Position numbers and translations under genes: made by a program. Below are positions 46,893 through 58,270 of a DNA stretch of 64,000 nt, one piece after another. Within the stretch, counting starts at the first letter, position 1; each line of letters starts with the position of its first letter. Source of the stretch: Nymphalis io (taxonomy: Eukaryota > Arthropoda > Insecta > Lepidoptera > Nymphalidae); contig NC_065907.1 in NCBI RefSeq assembly GCF_905147045.1, forward strand, positions 4,154,001-4,218,000, read 5' to 3'. The notes beneath the pieces are model-generated. The model searched no databases. It saw only the letters and a list, made by a program, of their open reading frames with translations, and had not been told where the DNA came from.

Positions 46893-47184
46893 TTTTTTAT
46901 TTATAGAATAGGAAGGTGGACGAGCATATGGGCCACCTGATGGTAAGTGGTCACCAAACGACATAGACATTGGCATTGTAAGAAATGTCAACCATCGCTT
47001 ATAGCCAATGCACCACCAACCTTGGGAACTAAGATTTTATGTCCCTTGTGCCTGTAATTACACTGGCTCACTCACCCTTCAAACCAGAACACAACAATAT
47101 CAAGTATTGCTGTTTTGCGGTAGAATATGTGATGAGTGGGTGGTACCTACCCAGACAAGCTTGCACAAAGCCCTACTACCAGTA
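46893..47184 (-). mobile_element. SINE-A, full length, recent
   Basis: A T-rich start (the tail in reverse), ATAGAATAGGAAGGTGGACG to AAGCCCTACTACCAGT. It differs from the copies at 48936 and 52213 at few positions by eye. Confidence 0.93.
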
Positions 47185-47867
47185 AGATTTCTAAGACAAA
47201 ATATTTGTTTTAATTATTTACGTTACATTTATATATTTCAATTTAAAATTTAACTCGGTGATCATGCTTATGTTGGTATTAGCATTTTAGACTACATAGA
47301 AAAACATTAAATTTATTTTACTCGAATCATATTTTAACATTAAAATAAAATATTCTCATCCCGATTGAATCATGTCGATTTTTTTTTGTCCTAAAGATGA
47401 GTAATATTTCTGATTATTGATTCGAAAGGAATGAGTTTAAAATTCAATTGAAAGGTTTCACCACATATACAAATAACATATAACAACAACACACACATTG
47501 AAATAGCATGGTGGAATAAGATCAAAACCTCCTCAAGAGAACACAGCTGCTGACACTTCCAGACTATTACTTACTAGACAAGCAGGTGAAGTTCTATAAA
47601 AGCTCGTAAAACCACAAACACACAACCGTCTCTAAGATATTAAAAATTAGTAGCAATTAAATTTATGTAGTTCTTCCCCATTACCAACACTTATTTACTT
47701 TTATACGTCCACCGCTATAAATATAATCTAACAAAACATACTATCAAAGCTAATAGTAATTATTTTTTATTGAGGCTACCTCATACTGCGTATTTATCAT
47801 TTTATTACCATTCAATTAAGCTTTAAATTCGGTATTATAATACATAGGAGATAAGTAGTATCATCAA
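47185..47867. other. AT-rich stretch with a SINE-M scrap
   Basis: 47496-47575 (TGAAATAGCATGGTGGAATA, AAAACCTCCTCAAGAG) matches the SINE-M 3' region in plus orientation. Nothing else was recognised. Confidence 0.4.
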
Positions 47868-47965
47868 GTCAAACAAAAATAGACTTTATTTAAGTAGGCT
47901 TTAACGAGCACTCTTGAATCGTAATTTTACAGTATTTGTAATGAAAAGCTACCTAGATCTAGAAA
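47868..47965 (-). mobile_element. LINE 3' tail
   Basis: CAAACAAAAATAGACTTTAT, then AAGTAGGCTTTAACGAGCAC and TCTTGAATCGTAATTTTACA. Read in reverse it ends AATAAAGTCTATTTTTG, a 3' end shared with 59389-59480. Confidence 0.6.
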
Positions 47966-48652
47966 TTAAGGTTGAATGAAATACGGGTAAGTAACAGATT
48001 ACTTCAGACCAAACATTACTTAGAAAACTTAATTTACTTAGACATTATCTATAATTAATTACGAGAATATCCTAAATAGTTATGTTCGCTTATATCGGTA
48101 TGATGGATGTTCGCTTATCATGTTACAAATCGTGTTTTGAACTTTATTGCTAAGGGAATAAGGGCGCATTGATTATGATGCACTTAACATATTGCAAAGA
48201 GTCAATGTTGTTTTATCCATTTTGTTAAGTGATGGACTTAATTGATTATGGTGTAATGGATCGGACGATAATGAGGAAGTGCATTCAATGTTGATTTTTA
48301 TTACACTAATGTAATATTCGTAGTCCAGTAGCAATGACTGATTTCAATGTATCCTAGTAATGTTATAAGGATATTAGTTAACTTAGCTTGAATCCGCAGA
48401 AACAAATTACCCGACCAAAAGGTAAAATACATCCTTAGAATTAAATTCTGCAGATATACATACTTTTTCTTTGTTTTTTTTTTTTAGATTAACAGCCCTA
48501 CTTATAAACGTTAAGCGGACTGTAATGTGCATTCTTTAACCGTGCTTTAACTCAAGTCGTAATATCGGTATTGCAAATTAAATAATACATATTATATATT
48601 TCATATATCAGCTCGCTATGCACATATACTTCGCGCCAATACCAATACATAT
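47966..48652. other. AT-rich stretch without recognised features
   Basis: Nothing coding or repetitive was recognised. Confidence 0.4.
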
Positions 48653-48685
48653 ACAATTATGTACAATATATATATATATATATAT

Positions 48686-48735
<50 letters not shown>

Positions 48736-48745
48736 ACATAATTGT
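48653..48745. repeat. (TA)n array bounded by inverted arms
   Basis: ACAATTATGTACAATATATA at the left end is the exact reverse complement of TATATATTGTACATAATTGT at the right end. The TA run between is interrupted once by TATTGTATA. The whole 93 bp is nearly a perfect palindrome. Confidence 0.93.
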
Positions 48746-48935
48746 AGATGTGTGTACACTACACAAGCGATTAGATAAACAATACTGTGCCTTCGTCTTT
48801 TGAATAACAAATCCATTATGACAGAAAGAGGAAAATCAGCGTGTAACTGAACAGCCGTTAAACAACGTTTATAAGAAAGTAATTAGGCCAGCTGGCCTTT
48901 ATGTAATATTTTGCTGTTGTAATTAACTTCTGTAC

Positions 48936-49234
48936 TTTTTTTTTTTTTTTTATAGAATAGGAAGGAGGACGAGCATATGGGCCACCTGATGGTAAGTGGT
49001 CACCAACGCTCTTAGACATTGGCATTGTAAGAAATGTCAACCATCGCTTACATATCCAATGCGCCACCAACCTTGGGAACTAAGATTTTATGTCCCTTGT
49101 GCCTGTAATTACACTGGCTCACTCACCCTTCAAACCGGAACACAACAATATCAAGTATTGCTGTTTTGCGGTAAAATATCTGATGAGTGGGTGGTACCTA
49201 CCCAGACGAGCTTGCACAAAGCCCTACCACCAGT
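48936..49234 (-). mobile_element. SINE-A, full length, recent
   Basis: Fifteen or more T at the left (the tail in reverse), ATAGAATAGGAAGGAGGACG through to AAGCCCTACCACCAGT. The long tail and near-identity to the 60714 copy suggest a young insertion. Confidence 0.94.
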
Positions 49235-49404
49235 TAAAGTTAGTTGTACTATGTAATTTATATAGTGGAATAGTGACTGTTTTTCGTATAGAACTTAAAT
49301 TTCGAATCAGTGATGTAAGTGACGATTCCACAGTCCTCCGATGTGTCTACAATTCAAGATAATATAATTTTATATTATTTTTATTTTTAAAAATTATTTT
49401 TTAA

Positions 49405-49575
49405 GCTGAGATGGGCCAGTGGTAAGAACGCGTAGATCTTAACCGACGATCGTGGGTTCAAGCTCGGGCAACCACAACTAAATTTTCATGTGCTTAATTT
49501 GTGGTTATAATTTATCTCGTGCTTGACGGTGAAGGAAAACATCGTGAGGAAACCTGCATGTGTCAAATTTCAGTA
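49405..49575 (+). mobile_element. SINE-M, 3'-truncated
   Basis: Head GCTGAGATGGGCCAGTGG, B box GGGTTCAAGCTC, ending after GAGGAAACCTGCATGTGTC. The last third of the family is missing. Confidence 0.85.
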
Positions 49576-50713
49576 ATTTTCGTGTACAAAGTGTATTTAA
49601 AAATACCAGCTACAGTTTTTGTAGGTATATTGTAGATTCTATTTTTATATTTGAAAATATAAAGAATACATATACTTATAGAAAGTATTGATATAATTTA
49701 GGTATAATTTTAAAACTAAACATGAAACGTAACATATGAAACATTTCTATTAAAACATTTTATTTTAAAATTGCTAGCTCGAATAGATTTTTGTCAACAG
49801 AATTAATTCAATTAAACAAATTAGAGTAATCAATTAGAGGTATTAAATAAAACCGACGAGAAAAAAAATAATAATAAACCATCAGCCCGCCATTCGTCGC
49901 GGCACCCACACAATTTTTTTCAATTATGCGTCGCGACACTCCCAAATAATATGTGTATGTATTTACATATATTATAACAAGCTGTTGTGTCCGTTTTTGT
50001 AGAGTGGAAATAGGTAAAAAAATATTTATGTTTCCAAGAATATAAATATAAGCGATGTATCTTATATTAAACTCATTGACTTATTACGAGAAACGATGTA
50101 CAGGTAGGTCCGATTGAAGTAAAATTTAGCATAGTTAATCCTTTCGCGTCGTATTTACGGAAATCCTATCCATAAAAAAATGATCGTCACTTTAAATTTA
50201 GAACATAAGATTTCAACTACAGTAAAAAAAAAACTTTAATTAGTTTGTTTACCCGTACGTAGTCAGGAAGAGCAGGTAATAATCTTATAAACGCAATTTG
50301 TGTGGTTTTGTGTATGCATTTTATATTTGTGCACTCATGCACACAAAAAGATAAAAAGATGAATACAGATATACACACAAACACACGCGCGAAATACACA
50401 AAAACACACAAAATAATTGCAATTTGCCTTGAAAGAAATTACATTCATAATTTTAATGTTGTGGTTTTAATTTTCACGCCATTGACTGTCTGATGTCTGT
50501 CTGTCAACTTGACACTCGTTAATTTTTATTCATATAGATAATGCAGTGCATGCACAGGAAACATTAATATTAATTGAAAAGCATTGTTGATGGGGTTTAC
50601 TTGGGCTTGCGTCACGTTTTTTTGTTATTGTATTTCAAATTAGGTATTTATGATTGGTTTCGAAGTTTCTAGAAAACTGCACAATGAGCACAGTCTTCGT
50701 CTATATATTTATA
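49576..50713. other. AT-rich stretch without recognised genes
   Basis: A CA-rich irregular stretch lies at 50330-50415 (ACACACAAACACACGCGCG). Nothing coding was recognised. Confidence 0.4.
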
Positions 50714-50890
50714 TAAGCTATCACCCGCGGATTCGTCCGCGTGTTAATTGTTAGATATAAAAAAGAAATCTATGTCCTTCCTTGAGGTTCAAACTTCATA
50801 ACAAATGTCATCAAATTCTATTTCGTGGCTTGACCGTAAAAGCGTAACAGACAAACATAGTTACCTTCGCATTTATAATATTTATAAAGC
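50714..50890 (-). mobile_element. AT-rich Helitron/Lep1-like element
   Basis: AGCTATCACCCGCGGATTCG at the left and AGTTACCTTCGCATTTATAA at the right are the two termini of a very common Lepidopteran repeat read in reverse. Confidence 0.55.
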
Positions 50891-52212
50891 TAAAACAAGA
50901 CATTCGCTCTGTTTCTGTGCCTGTTTATAGAACAAGTGTGGTATATTGTTTTGAAATATCTTATCACAAAACGATAAGTGGTTACTGAGTTATGATCGGT
51001 TGCCATACTCAAGGAACGATTCATTTTACTTACGGATTGCGTATTATATACGAGGCTATTATTCAAAACTGCTCCTGTAAAAAACTACTTATGAAGGAAA
51101 AGGCTGCGAATAACGTATAGCAGTGTAAATATATGGAGATGCCAGATATTGTTTTCGTAAAAGATTTGAACAACAAATATCTATCAAAGGCATCATTTTT
51201 AGGTATTTATGATGTACTTACCGCCGGTAATCGGTCGTTAGTTTAAATTTAATCATTTGAAAAAGGGTAAAGAAGAATTTTTAAAATCTAGATCTAGTGA
51301 ACTATGGATTCTAGTAATTCATGTACTACGTCGTAATTAACTTTTATTTCATTAGAAAATGTTGAGGCTTTTAAACGTGATTGCAGGTTACACACCCAAA
51401 ACAAACACTCACATTAGGTATTTAGTAATATTGAAAGGAATTACGACATAGCGAACGTATCAATAGGCTAAGCTTCCCTAATCATCGGCATTTTATATAC
51501 TGTTTTTTGAAATTACTAAAAAATATATTTTAAACTGAAGATAATATAACAGTTAATTATTTTTCTGAATCAAAAGTAATCAAATTAATTACAAATCACA
51601 AACAAAACCAAAACAGAAAACAAACAATTGTATTAATTATTGAAATACGTGACAATAATCATTAATATTAGAACAAAGGGCCCGATTGTCTGTTTTTGCA
51701 CCATAAAGTCCTATTAAATCCTGTTTATATAATACAAATTAGTAATTGTTTAAGATTTTTAGTATATATAATAGGTTCATTTAATACAAAAACACTCCAG
51801 ACGGTCGCGAAATATATTATATTATATTATGTATGCATTACACGAATAACAAAAATAATATTTGTAAGGAAATATTTTTTAAAATATTTCACTCTGTGTA
51901 ACTTACGAACGCTCTTAGCATTCCTCATATGGCGTTACGTCACGTTTGCTTGTATTCCTCGGCTATAAGGGTAAATGGACACACGGAATTTGTCCATCAA
52001 TCACTCGGATTTAAATAATATAACTTCGGCGGTAACAGCTTAAGGTTCTTAAGGATATTATCGAAAAACACAAACGTCTAAGTGGAAGTTTGTGTACTGG
52101 ACAAACTTTCACTCTGACGGTAAATAATATTCCGATTGACTCTAACGCGCTTTACGACCTATCATTATAATAATAGATTTGTTATCGTAAACATACTAGT
52201 TTCTGCCCGTGT
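50891..52212. other. AT-rich stretch without recognised features
   Basis: A donor-like GTAAGTACAT on the minus strand near 51224 (after CCGGCG) has no partner acceptor. Nothing else was recognised. Confidence 0.4.
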
Positions 52213-52507
52213 GTTTTTTTTTTTTTATAGAATAGGAAGGTGGACGAGCATATGGGCCACCTGATGGTAAGTGGTCACTAAACGCCCTTAGACATTTGCA
52301 TTGTAAGAAATGTCAACCATCGCTTATAGCCAATGCGCCACCAACTTTGGGAACTAAGATTTTATGTCCCTTGTGCCTGTAATTACACTGGCTCACTCAC
52401 CCTTCAAACCGGAACACAACAATATCAAGTATTGCTGTTTTGCGGTAGAATATCTGATGAGTGGGTGGTACCTACCCAGACGAGCTTGCACAAAGCCCTA
52501 CCACCAG
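52213..52507 (-). mobile_element. SINE-A, full length, recent
   Basis: A poly-T start, ATAGAATAGGAAGGTGGACG to AAGCCCTACCACCAGT. It is almost the same sequence as the 48936 copy. Confidence 0.94.
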
Positions 52508-52914
52508 TAAAAAAATAAAATCTTTCTAATCCCACCCAAAGAAGATTCACGATAAAATATTTTATGTACAGAGAAGAAATCAGTAGATATTTATTATTTA
52601 CCTAACAAAACTTAAACTGAGAACAGATAATTAAAAATACGATTTTATTTTTCTAAAATTAATAATTGACATGCATATTAGATATACTATTATTGTTTTA
52701 TAAATTCATTTTTTCAATGCTTTATATGTGTGTTGTAAGTGTGCTTTTACAAATAAATAAATAAATAATGGTAAGCGTTGATCGCTTATAAGGTATTATA
52801 AGAGGTATTCGGTACAGCCATTGCCAACGTCCTAAAGCCATTGAATATAAATGATGAAACATGAAGGATCCCCACGCCTATAAATATTGGCTCTCATCTT
52901 TCTCTTAACCCGAG
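52508..52914. other. AT-rich stretch without recognised features
   Basis: Nothing coding or repetitive was recognised. Confidence 0.4.
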
Positions 52915-53045
52915 AACCAGTAGCTACAACACTTGGAACTAAGCCGAATATTACGAGTTCGAATCCATTTTCTGCCAATAGTTTATCCACCTGCATTGTA
53001 ACGTGGAACACGCTACAAGCTCCTCAAGAGGGAAAGTATATTTAT
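52915..53045 (+). mobile_element. tRNA-headed SINE fragment ending in a shared 43-bp block
   Basis: A consensus-like B box (GAGTTCGAATCC) is followed by GTAACGTGGAACACGCTACA and AGCTCCTCAAGAGG at 52997-53039. The same 43 bp recurs with one difference at 54728-54770, inside the LINE fragment. Read in reverse the block also suits a LINE coding end, so which family owns it is unclear. Confidence 0.5.
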
Positions 53046-54404
53046 AGGCAGTTACTACTCACCTTTGTCGGAAACAGTTATAAAACGCATTACTTAAAAT
53101 AACGACTATAATGAGACTTGAAAATAACTCGAGTGGTTGGTACTTCCGCAAACGGAACCCCATTGGGCCTTACCTGGTGCACAATAGTTGCATTGTACAC
53201 TACCTTTGCTATCATTTGATCACCTATTTAAATTATAGAAACAATGGCATAATAATTTAATAGTAAGTATTGCTTACACAAATATGATTATATCTGATTC
53301 GCTATAATATTAAGATGTCACTGCTTATCTAAGTACTATTATTGACGGCAAATATACTTATTTTTGTTGAGAGTAAGCACGGTCCCGCGAGAAAAGTGTA
53401 AATATTTTCAATTTAGTGTTTCATATATTTCGTATCATTTGCAACTACACTGAACGACATATCAGTATATATGAATTGTTCCAAATTATGCGGCGTTTTC
53501 TGGTAAGTATTTAAGTCAAAACTGTAGGTGTTATTTAAAGCAAGGACTTCTTAAGGTTACTACTCGAAAAGTATATTTAAGAAATTGCTTAATCACCCGT
53601 AAAAGTATAAATAGAATCGTTTTAACAAACATTACTACCGTACGGTTTGGGCGGTAAATCTCACGTTTTATCTCAACTATCTACCTTTATTTAGATTAGA
53701 ATGCCGCAGAGAAAATGAGGATTATGTGACCGGATAAGCTTTACGAAAAACTTTCAGTGTGAACATCATATAAATTACCAATAACGACTGTGTACTCATC
53801 GAAATGATTGATTAGCAAACAGAATATTCTACTTTATGATCATAAGATTGGATTATAGCCTATTCCAATCGAAGAAAGAGTAGAAATAACAAACCTTTGA
53901 TTTAAATATTACATGCAATTTACTAAAATCTATTTCTGGTAAAAAGACGGTATTTTCTCAGAAGGTTTTACGTTCTGGTAAGCAACCCACCCACATTAAT
54001 AGCAGCCAGCGGTGGGTTTTATGCCGATGTCGTACAGCACTTAATCTACATAACGGTTTTGGTAATGACGGGAGCTGGATGTGAGGTCGGCACTGCCATA
54101 ACGTACAATGTATAGCGTGAATTCCATGTGGACTATTATGCAACGAGTTTTGGATAGAAATACTCTGGATCGAATAAAGAACTACACAATGTTGTTAGAC
54201 TTGAAGAGGTCAATTGTGAACAGATTGTCGGAAATAAAATTAAAAGTTGATTTTCGAGTTTTCTTCCAATATTCTGAGGATTTTTGGTTTTGTTAGTTTA
54301 TTGCTTTTGTTTAGTAGATTTCTGATCAACTGAATTACAGCTGAACTTAGATGTGTCTTATATACAAATTTAGCCTCAAGCTATACAAACATAATACATA
54401 CATA
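53046..54404. other. Stretch without recognised genes
   Basis: 53970-54110 is less AT-rich, with a plus-strand donor-like GTAAGCAACC near 53978, but there is no recognisable reading. Two short frames (minus 53958-54143, plus 54108-54296) are not called. Confidence 0.4.
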
Positions 54405-54478
54405 TAATAAAATATATATATAATATATATATAATATATATATATATATAAATATATATATATATAATATATAAAAAA
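54405..54478. repeat. Impure (TA)n tract
   Basis: TATATA runs interrupted by AATA. Its right end, ATATATAAAAAA, is the left target-site copy of the SINE that follows. Confidence 0.85.
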
Positions 54479-54563
54479 GCCGAGATGGCCCTGTGGTAAG
54501 AACGCGTGAATCTTAACCGATGATCGTGGGTTCAAACCCGGGCAAGCACCACTGAATTTTCAT
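54479..54563 (+). mobile_element. SINE-M, left half of a copy split by a LINE insertion
   Basis: GCCGAGATGGCCCTGTGGTA through the B box to ACCACTGAATTTTCAT. The family's next bases (GTGCTTAATTTGTG) reappear at 54774 after the insert. The target-site copy ATATATAAAAA lies at 54467-54478 and 54991-55001, bracketing both halves. Confidence 0.93.
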
Positions 54564-54773
54564 ATTTTTTTTTTGGCAAATGACTCTACTCCACCTGATG
54601 GTAAGTGGTAGTAGAGTCCAAACGCGACGACGGCCAGTACAGACGGGAAAAACGTTCTGCACTAGCCGCCTTCGCCTTGCCGGCCCGCAAGATGCCTCTT
54701 CACGCCTCGTTTGAAGGAACCCGGGTTGTAACGTGGAACACGCTACAAGCTCCTCAAGAGGAAAAGTATAAGT
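54564..54773 (-). mobile_element. 5'-truncated non-LTR retrotransposon (LINE) 3' end nested in a SINE
   Basis: Read on the minus strand, the fragment encodes FKRGVKRHLAGRQGEGG then a stop, the look of the C terminus of a LINE reverse-transcriptase ORF (Jockey/R1-like, clade uncertain). Then come a 3' UTR with CCACTTACCATCAGGTGGAG and a poly(A). It inserted into the SINE-M copy after that copy had landed. The first 43 bp (54728-54770) recur at 52997-53039. Confidence 0.75.
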
Positions 54774-54990
54774 GTGCTTAATTTGTGATTATAATTCATC
54801 TCGTGCTTTACGGTGAAGGAAAACATCGTGAGGAAACCTGCATGTGTCTAATTTCACTGAAATTCTGCCACATGTGAATTCTACCAACCCGCATTGGAGC
54901 AGCGTGGTGGAATAAGCTCCAAAAACTTCTCCTCAAAAAGAGGAGACGAGGCCTTTAGCCCAGCAGTGGGACATTCACAGGCTGTTACGG
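54774..54990 (+). mobile_element. SINE-M, right half of the split copy
   Basis: GTGCTTAATTTGTGATTATA to CACAGGCTGTTACGG, continuing exactly where the left half stopped. Its close likeness to 19284-19589 suggests they are recent sisters. Confidence 0.93.
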
Positions 54991-55001
54991 ATATATAAAA
55001 A

Positions 55002-55345
55002 GGCGAGATGGCCTAGTGGTTAGAACGCATGAATCTTAACCAATGATCGTGGGTTCAACCCTGGGCAAGCATCACTGAATTTTCATGTACTTAATTTGTG
55101 TTTATAATTCATCTCGTGCTTGACGGTGAAGGAAAACATCGTGAGGAAACGTGCATGTGTCTAATTTCACTGAAATTCTGCCACATGTATATTCCACCAA
55201 TCCGCATTGGATCAGCGTGGTGATGTAGGCTCCGAACCTTCTCGTTAAAAAATTATTTTTTTGAGAATGTTTGGAGCTTATTCAAGGTCTTAGCAGTGCA
55301 GTAGTGCAGTTCCCCAGCAGTGGGACATTCATAGGCTGTTACTTA
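55002..55345 (+). mobile_element. SINE-M, second member of a tandem cluster
   Basis: GGCGAGATGGCCTAGTGG begins directly at the target-site copy that ends the previous SINE. A 50-bp tract around 55240-55300 is rearranged (GTCTTAGCAGTGCAGTAGTG) before CAGCAGTGGGACATTCATAG. Confidence 0.9.
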
Positions 55346-55365
55346 CTTATTATATACATAATGTG

Positions 55366-55530
55366 AGTCGAGATGGTCCAGTTGTTAATAAAACACGTGA
55401 ATCTTAAGCGATGATTGCGAATTCAAACCGTGGTGGTTTGTTTATATTTTAACTCATATTCGACGGGAAAGGCATATATCGAGCATTATAAATGAATGTC
55501 GAGTGAAAAACCAATCAGCATTAGACCAGC
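55366..55530 (+). mobile_element. SINE-M, third, diverged member of the cluster
   Basis: GAGTCGAGATGGTCCAGTTG, CGTGAATCTTAAGCGATGAT and GCGAATTCAAACC keep the head and B box positions. The body is decayed. Confidence 0.7.
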
Positions 55531-56533
55531 ACTTTGAAATTATCGCCAAAAATAAATACGAGAATTAAAGGTTACTACATATTTATAAGAGTTATTATAT
55601 ATATCAACTATATTGAATATCCAATGGTCTAAAAATTCAAAGAAACTCATATAAATAACAAAAATGTATTCACCAACAATTTGATTGATATCGTCCTGCA
55701 AACTCTATTATGCTATAAAAAGTGTTTCAATACTACAACACGAAATTCCGTGAAACGTACGCATTTCGACTATAAATCGTATTCACACCCGGCCCGTCGA
55801 CACATATCTGCACGTCATTTATGACATATGCAAATGTACTGCCGATGCGTATTAATATCACGAAATGACTTTTTCAAGGAAATAGGATGTTATTACATTC
55901 ATATATTTATAAAAAAGTCAGTTGGCAATAGCAAAAGGCCGTAAATACAAAATCTGTTTCAATCACAGTCCGTTTAAACAAAGCCAGGTCGTAAAAAAAA
56001 CTTTTGATAATTCCGAATAATCACCCATGCACATGATACTAAAAATCGTTTTATTTATTATATTTACATATATTTAATTTTAATTTTGTTTTATTTTCAA
56101 AACTATACATTTATTATTGGTATGCATAAAACTAATCTAGTTTTTTTTTTTTTGATGTTGTTAAACAAATATCTATTTAAAAAATCTAAAATTTGTGACA
56201 AAACTAAAATAAAGTATTTTTTATCTGTATAAATTCATTCTTTCTCCATTCGTTTAGCGAACGTCCTTGGTCGAGACCTTAATATTAATGTCAGTTCATC
56301 GAAAAATGGCGTCATTAATGTCGGCAAAACTGTTTTCGGAACTTTAGAAGTAAAATTAAATTGAATTTAAGTATTTAAGTGAAATATTGCTATATTACAA
56401 ATAAAGATATATTAATCAAGATTATTAACTGTTTATAGTGCATGAAATAGCGGAGTTATCAGCAAATCACTTGGAATATTTAAAATTACGATTTGTTTTT
56501 ATTGTTTCCTACTTTCATTGGAATAGAGTATAC
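55531..56533. other. AT-rich stretch without recognised features
   Basis: A 19-codon plus frame starts at the ATG near 56289 (ATGTCAGTTCATCG), with a nearby repeat of ATTAATGTC. No other signal was seen. Confidence 0.4.
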
Positions 56534-56611
56534 GTATTGCTGTTTGGCGATTGAATATATGATGAGTGGGTGGTACCTCCCCAGACGGGCATGCACAAAG
56601 CCCACTACCAA
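56534..56611 (-). mobile_element. SINE-A fragment (5' end)
   Basis: TATTGCTGTTTGGCGATTGA then ATGAGTGGGTGGTACCTCCC and CATGCACAAAGCCCACTACC, the reverse of the family's first 80 bp. Confidence 0.75.
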
Positions 56612-57126
56612 CATTTCACATAACCCAAATTAAATAATAGTTCATTTTACACCAATTAAGAAGGAACTGCATCGAGCATTATTTTATTATTTTCATTCGC
56701 TGTCGCCATTACGTTATATCAAATGGAGCGTATTACTGAAGGCTAATAACACAAAGTACATTTAGAGCACTTAACGTTAAAGCTCCTCCCCCCGTTCCGA
56801 TTGATTGCTCCACTGACAGATGGTCACTTACGACCCTAGAAATAATATAGACGTACGAAAATACAATGTTTTTATACGGAATTCTATTGAAGTGCGAAAT
56901 AGTTGTTTGTGTTCGATTAGATGAAACTAACCTGGATATTTGCTAATTATTTGAGTTTTTTTTAATGCTATTGTATTTTACTATTTTCTTTGGTATTAAA
57001 GCTTATATATTATATAAATGATTATAAAAGTATTGAGTAATTAAATAAATTGGAGCAGTTAGAATTTTATGTGATGTAATATAATATTTATTGGTATTGT
57101 GCTTATTATATTTGCAAGATTATTAT
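56612..57126. other. AT-rich stretch without recognised features
   Basis: Nothing coding or repetitive was recognised. Confidence 0.4.
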
Positions 57127-57301
57127 CTATATTAATATTATAAAGGCGAAAGTGACTGTCTGTTTTTTTCAAAGCTAAGCCACTGAACCGGTTTTGAAGA
57201 AATTCGGTATCAAGAGCTTGAATGAAAGCTGAAGAATAAAATGAAAATGAAGGCTTACTATATATCCTAACATGCGAGCGAAGCTGCGGGCAAACACTAG
57301 T
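57127..57301 (+). mobile_element. Helitron/Lep1-like non-autonomous element
   Basis: It begins CTATATTAATATTATAAAGG and ends GCGAGCGAAGCTGCGGGCAA then ACACTAGT. The AT-rich start, GC-rich hairpin-like pre-end and CTAG-T end fit non-autonomous Helitrons described from Lepidoptera. There is no coding content. Confidence 0.6.
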
Positions 57302-57982
57302 AGTAAATGAATGCATTACCTATTCATTTGATATAAGAAAATTGTAAAAAGCATCGCACGTAAATAATAAACACGTTAGGGAAAAGAACAGCTTGCAACG
57401 TATTCGTATATATTCACGGCCGTATGTCACTCACGAATTTCTTTTATTTGCACACCAATGTGTTAGTCGGAAAGCAATATCGTGTTGAAATTTAGACACG
57501 TAGCCGCCAAATATCGTATAGGTTCATATAAACGCGCCAAATCGTTCACGAATTGCGATATACACATAAAATAACAACGAAATTTATATGGAAATATTAC
57601 GAGTGTTTAAGAAAACATAACAATTTTAAATTTATGATAAAATGTGAAAGATATTCATGTTTTACAGTGTCGTCTCTCATATTTATCATTTGAATAAGAT
57701 GTAAATTTGACAAATTTTGAAATGGAAAGTACTGTACTTTGTAGTTTGATACAATATCTATATTATCCAAAGATAAACTACATATGAAAAATTCAATTGA
57801 GCAAGGAAACCAATAGAAAAATGTTTTGGTAAAAACTGTGACGTACACATTTTTATAGATCTCAGCAGATTTTGACGTCCATAAGCTTATTTGTAATTGT
57901 TCGTTTATTTTCATAATTAATAATACCAACTTTTAATTAATCTTATGAATATTTATCAATTTTGGTTAAGATACATGTTTCA
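57302..57982. other. AT-rich stretch without recognised features
   Basis: A 110-codon minus frame at 57597-57929 (Ile/Leu/Lys/Asn-rich, not ATG-initiated in a good context) is probably AT-rich chance. Confidence 0.4.
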
Positions 57983-58270
57983 TCATCATATAGGCCTCTG
58001 CATCTTTGACAGATGATTTAAGCGGCATCGCGAAGGCACTTGCGTTCATGACTGAAAAGACCAATGCGAGAGAGGATCCTTCGGCCGCACTTCCAACAAG
58101 TGTATGCGCCCCCAGATGGGCGGGGGTTTGAAGCCCGCTCATGACGCCTAGTGCGTTCTTTTAGTAATTTAAACCAGGCATCGTCATGCTTTGATTGACC
58201 TTCGTGAATAAGGCGTCACCACTTGGCACGGTCCTCTGCCAGTTCCTCCCATCGATTGCTAGGGATGTTA
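57983..58270 (-). pseudogene. C-terminal remnant of a LINE reverse transcriptase (RTE-like)
   Basis: The minus strand reads SNRWEELAEDRAKW, a stop, RLIHEG, then RTRRHERASN, PSGGAYTCWKCGR, SRIGLFSHERKC and a natural stop at 58018-58020. The Cys-X2-Cys then SRIGLFSH and Cys pattern is the C-terminal zinc-finger-like end of many non-LTR retrotransposons. The internal stop is TGA where the family has Arg, consistent with decay of CGA. The 3' end runs into ATGATGATG. The copy is truncated at about 58270, typical of LINE insertions. It is not functional. Confidence 0.85.

Noticed and set aside
51215..51240. GTAAGTACAT after CCGGCG on the minus strand as a first-exon donor of CadN
   Set aside because: No acceptor, start codon or promoter signal upstream supports an exon. 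A single donor match is not enough.
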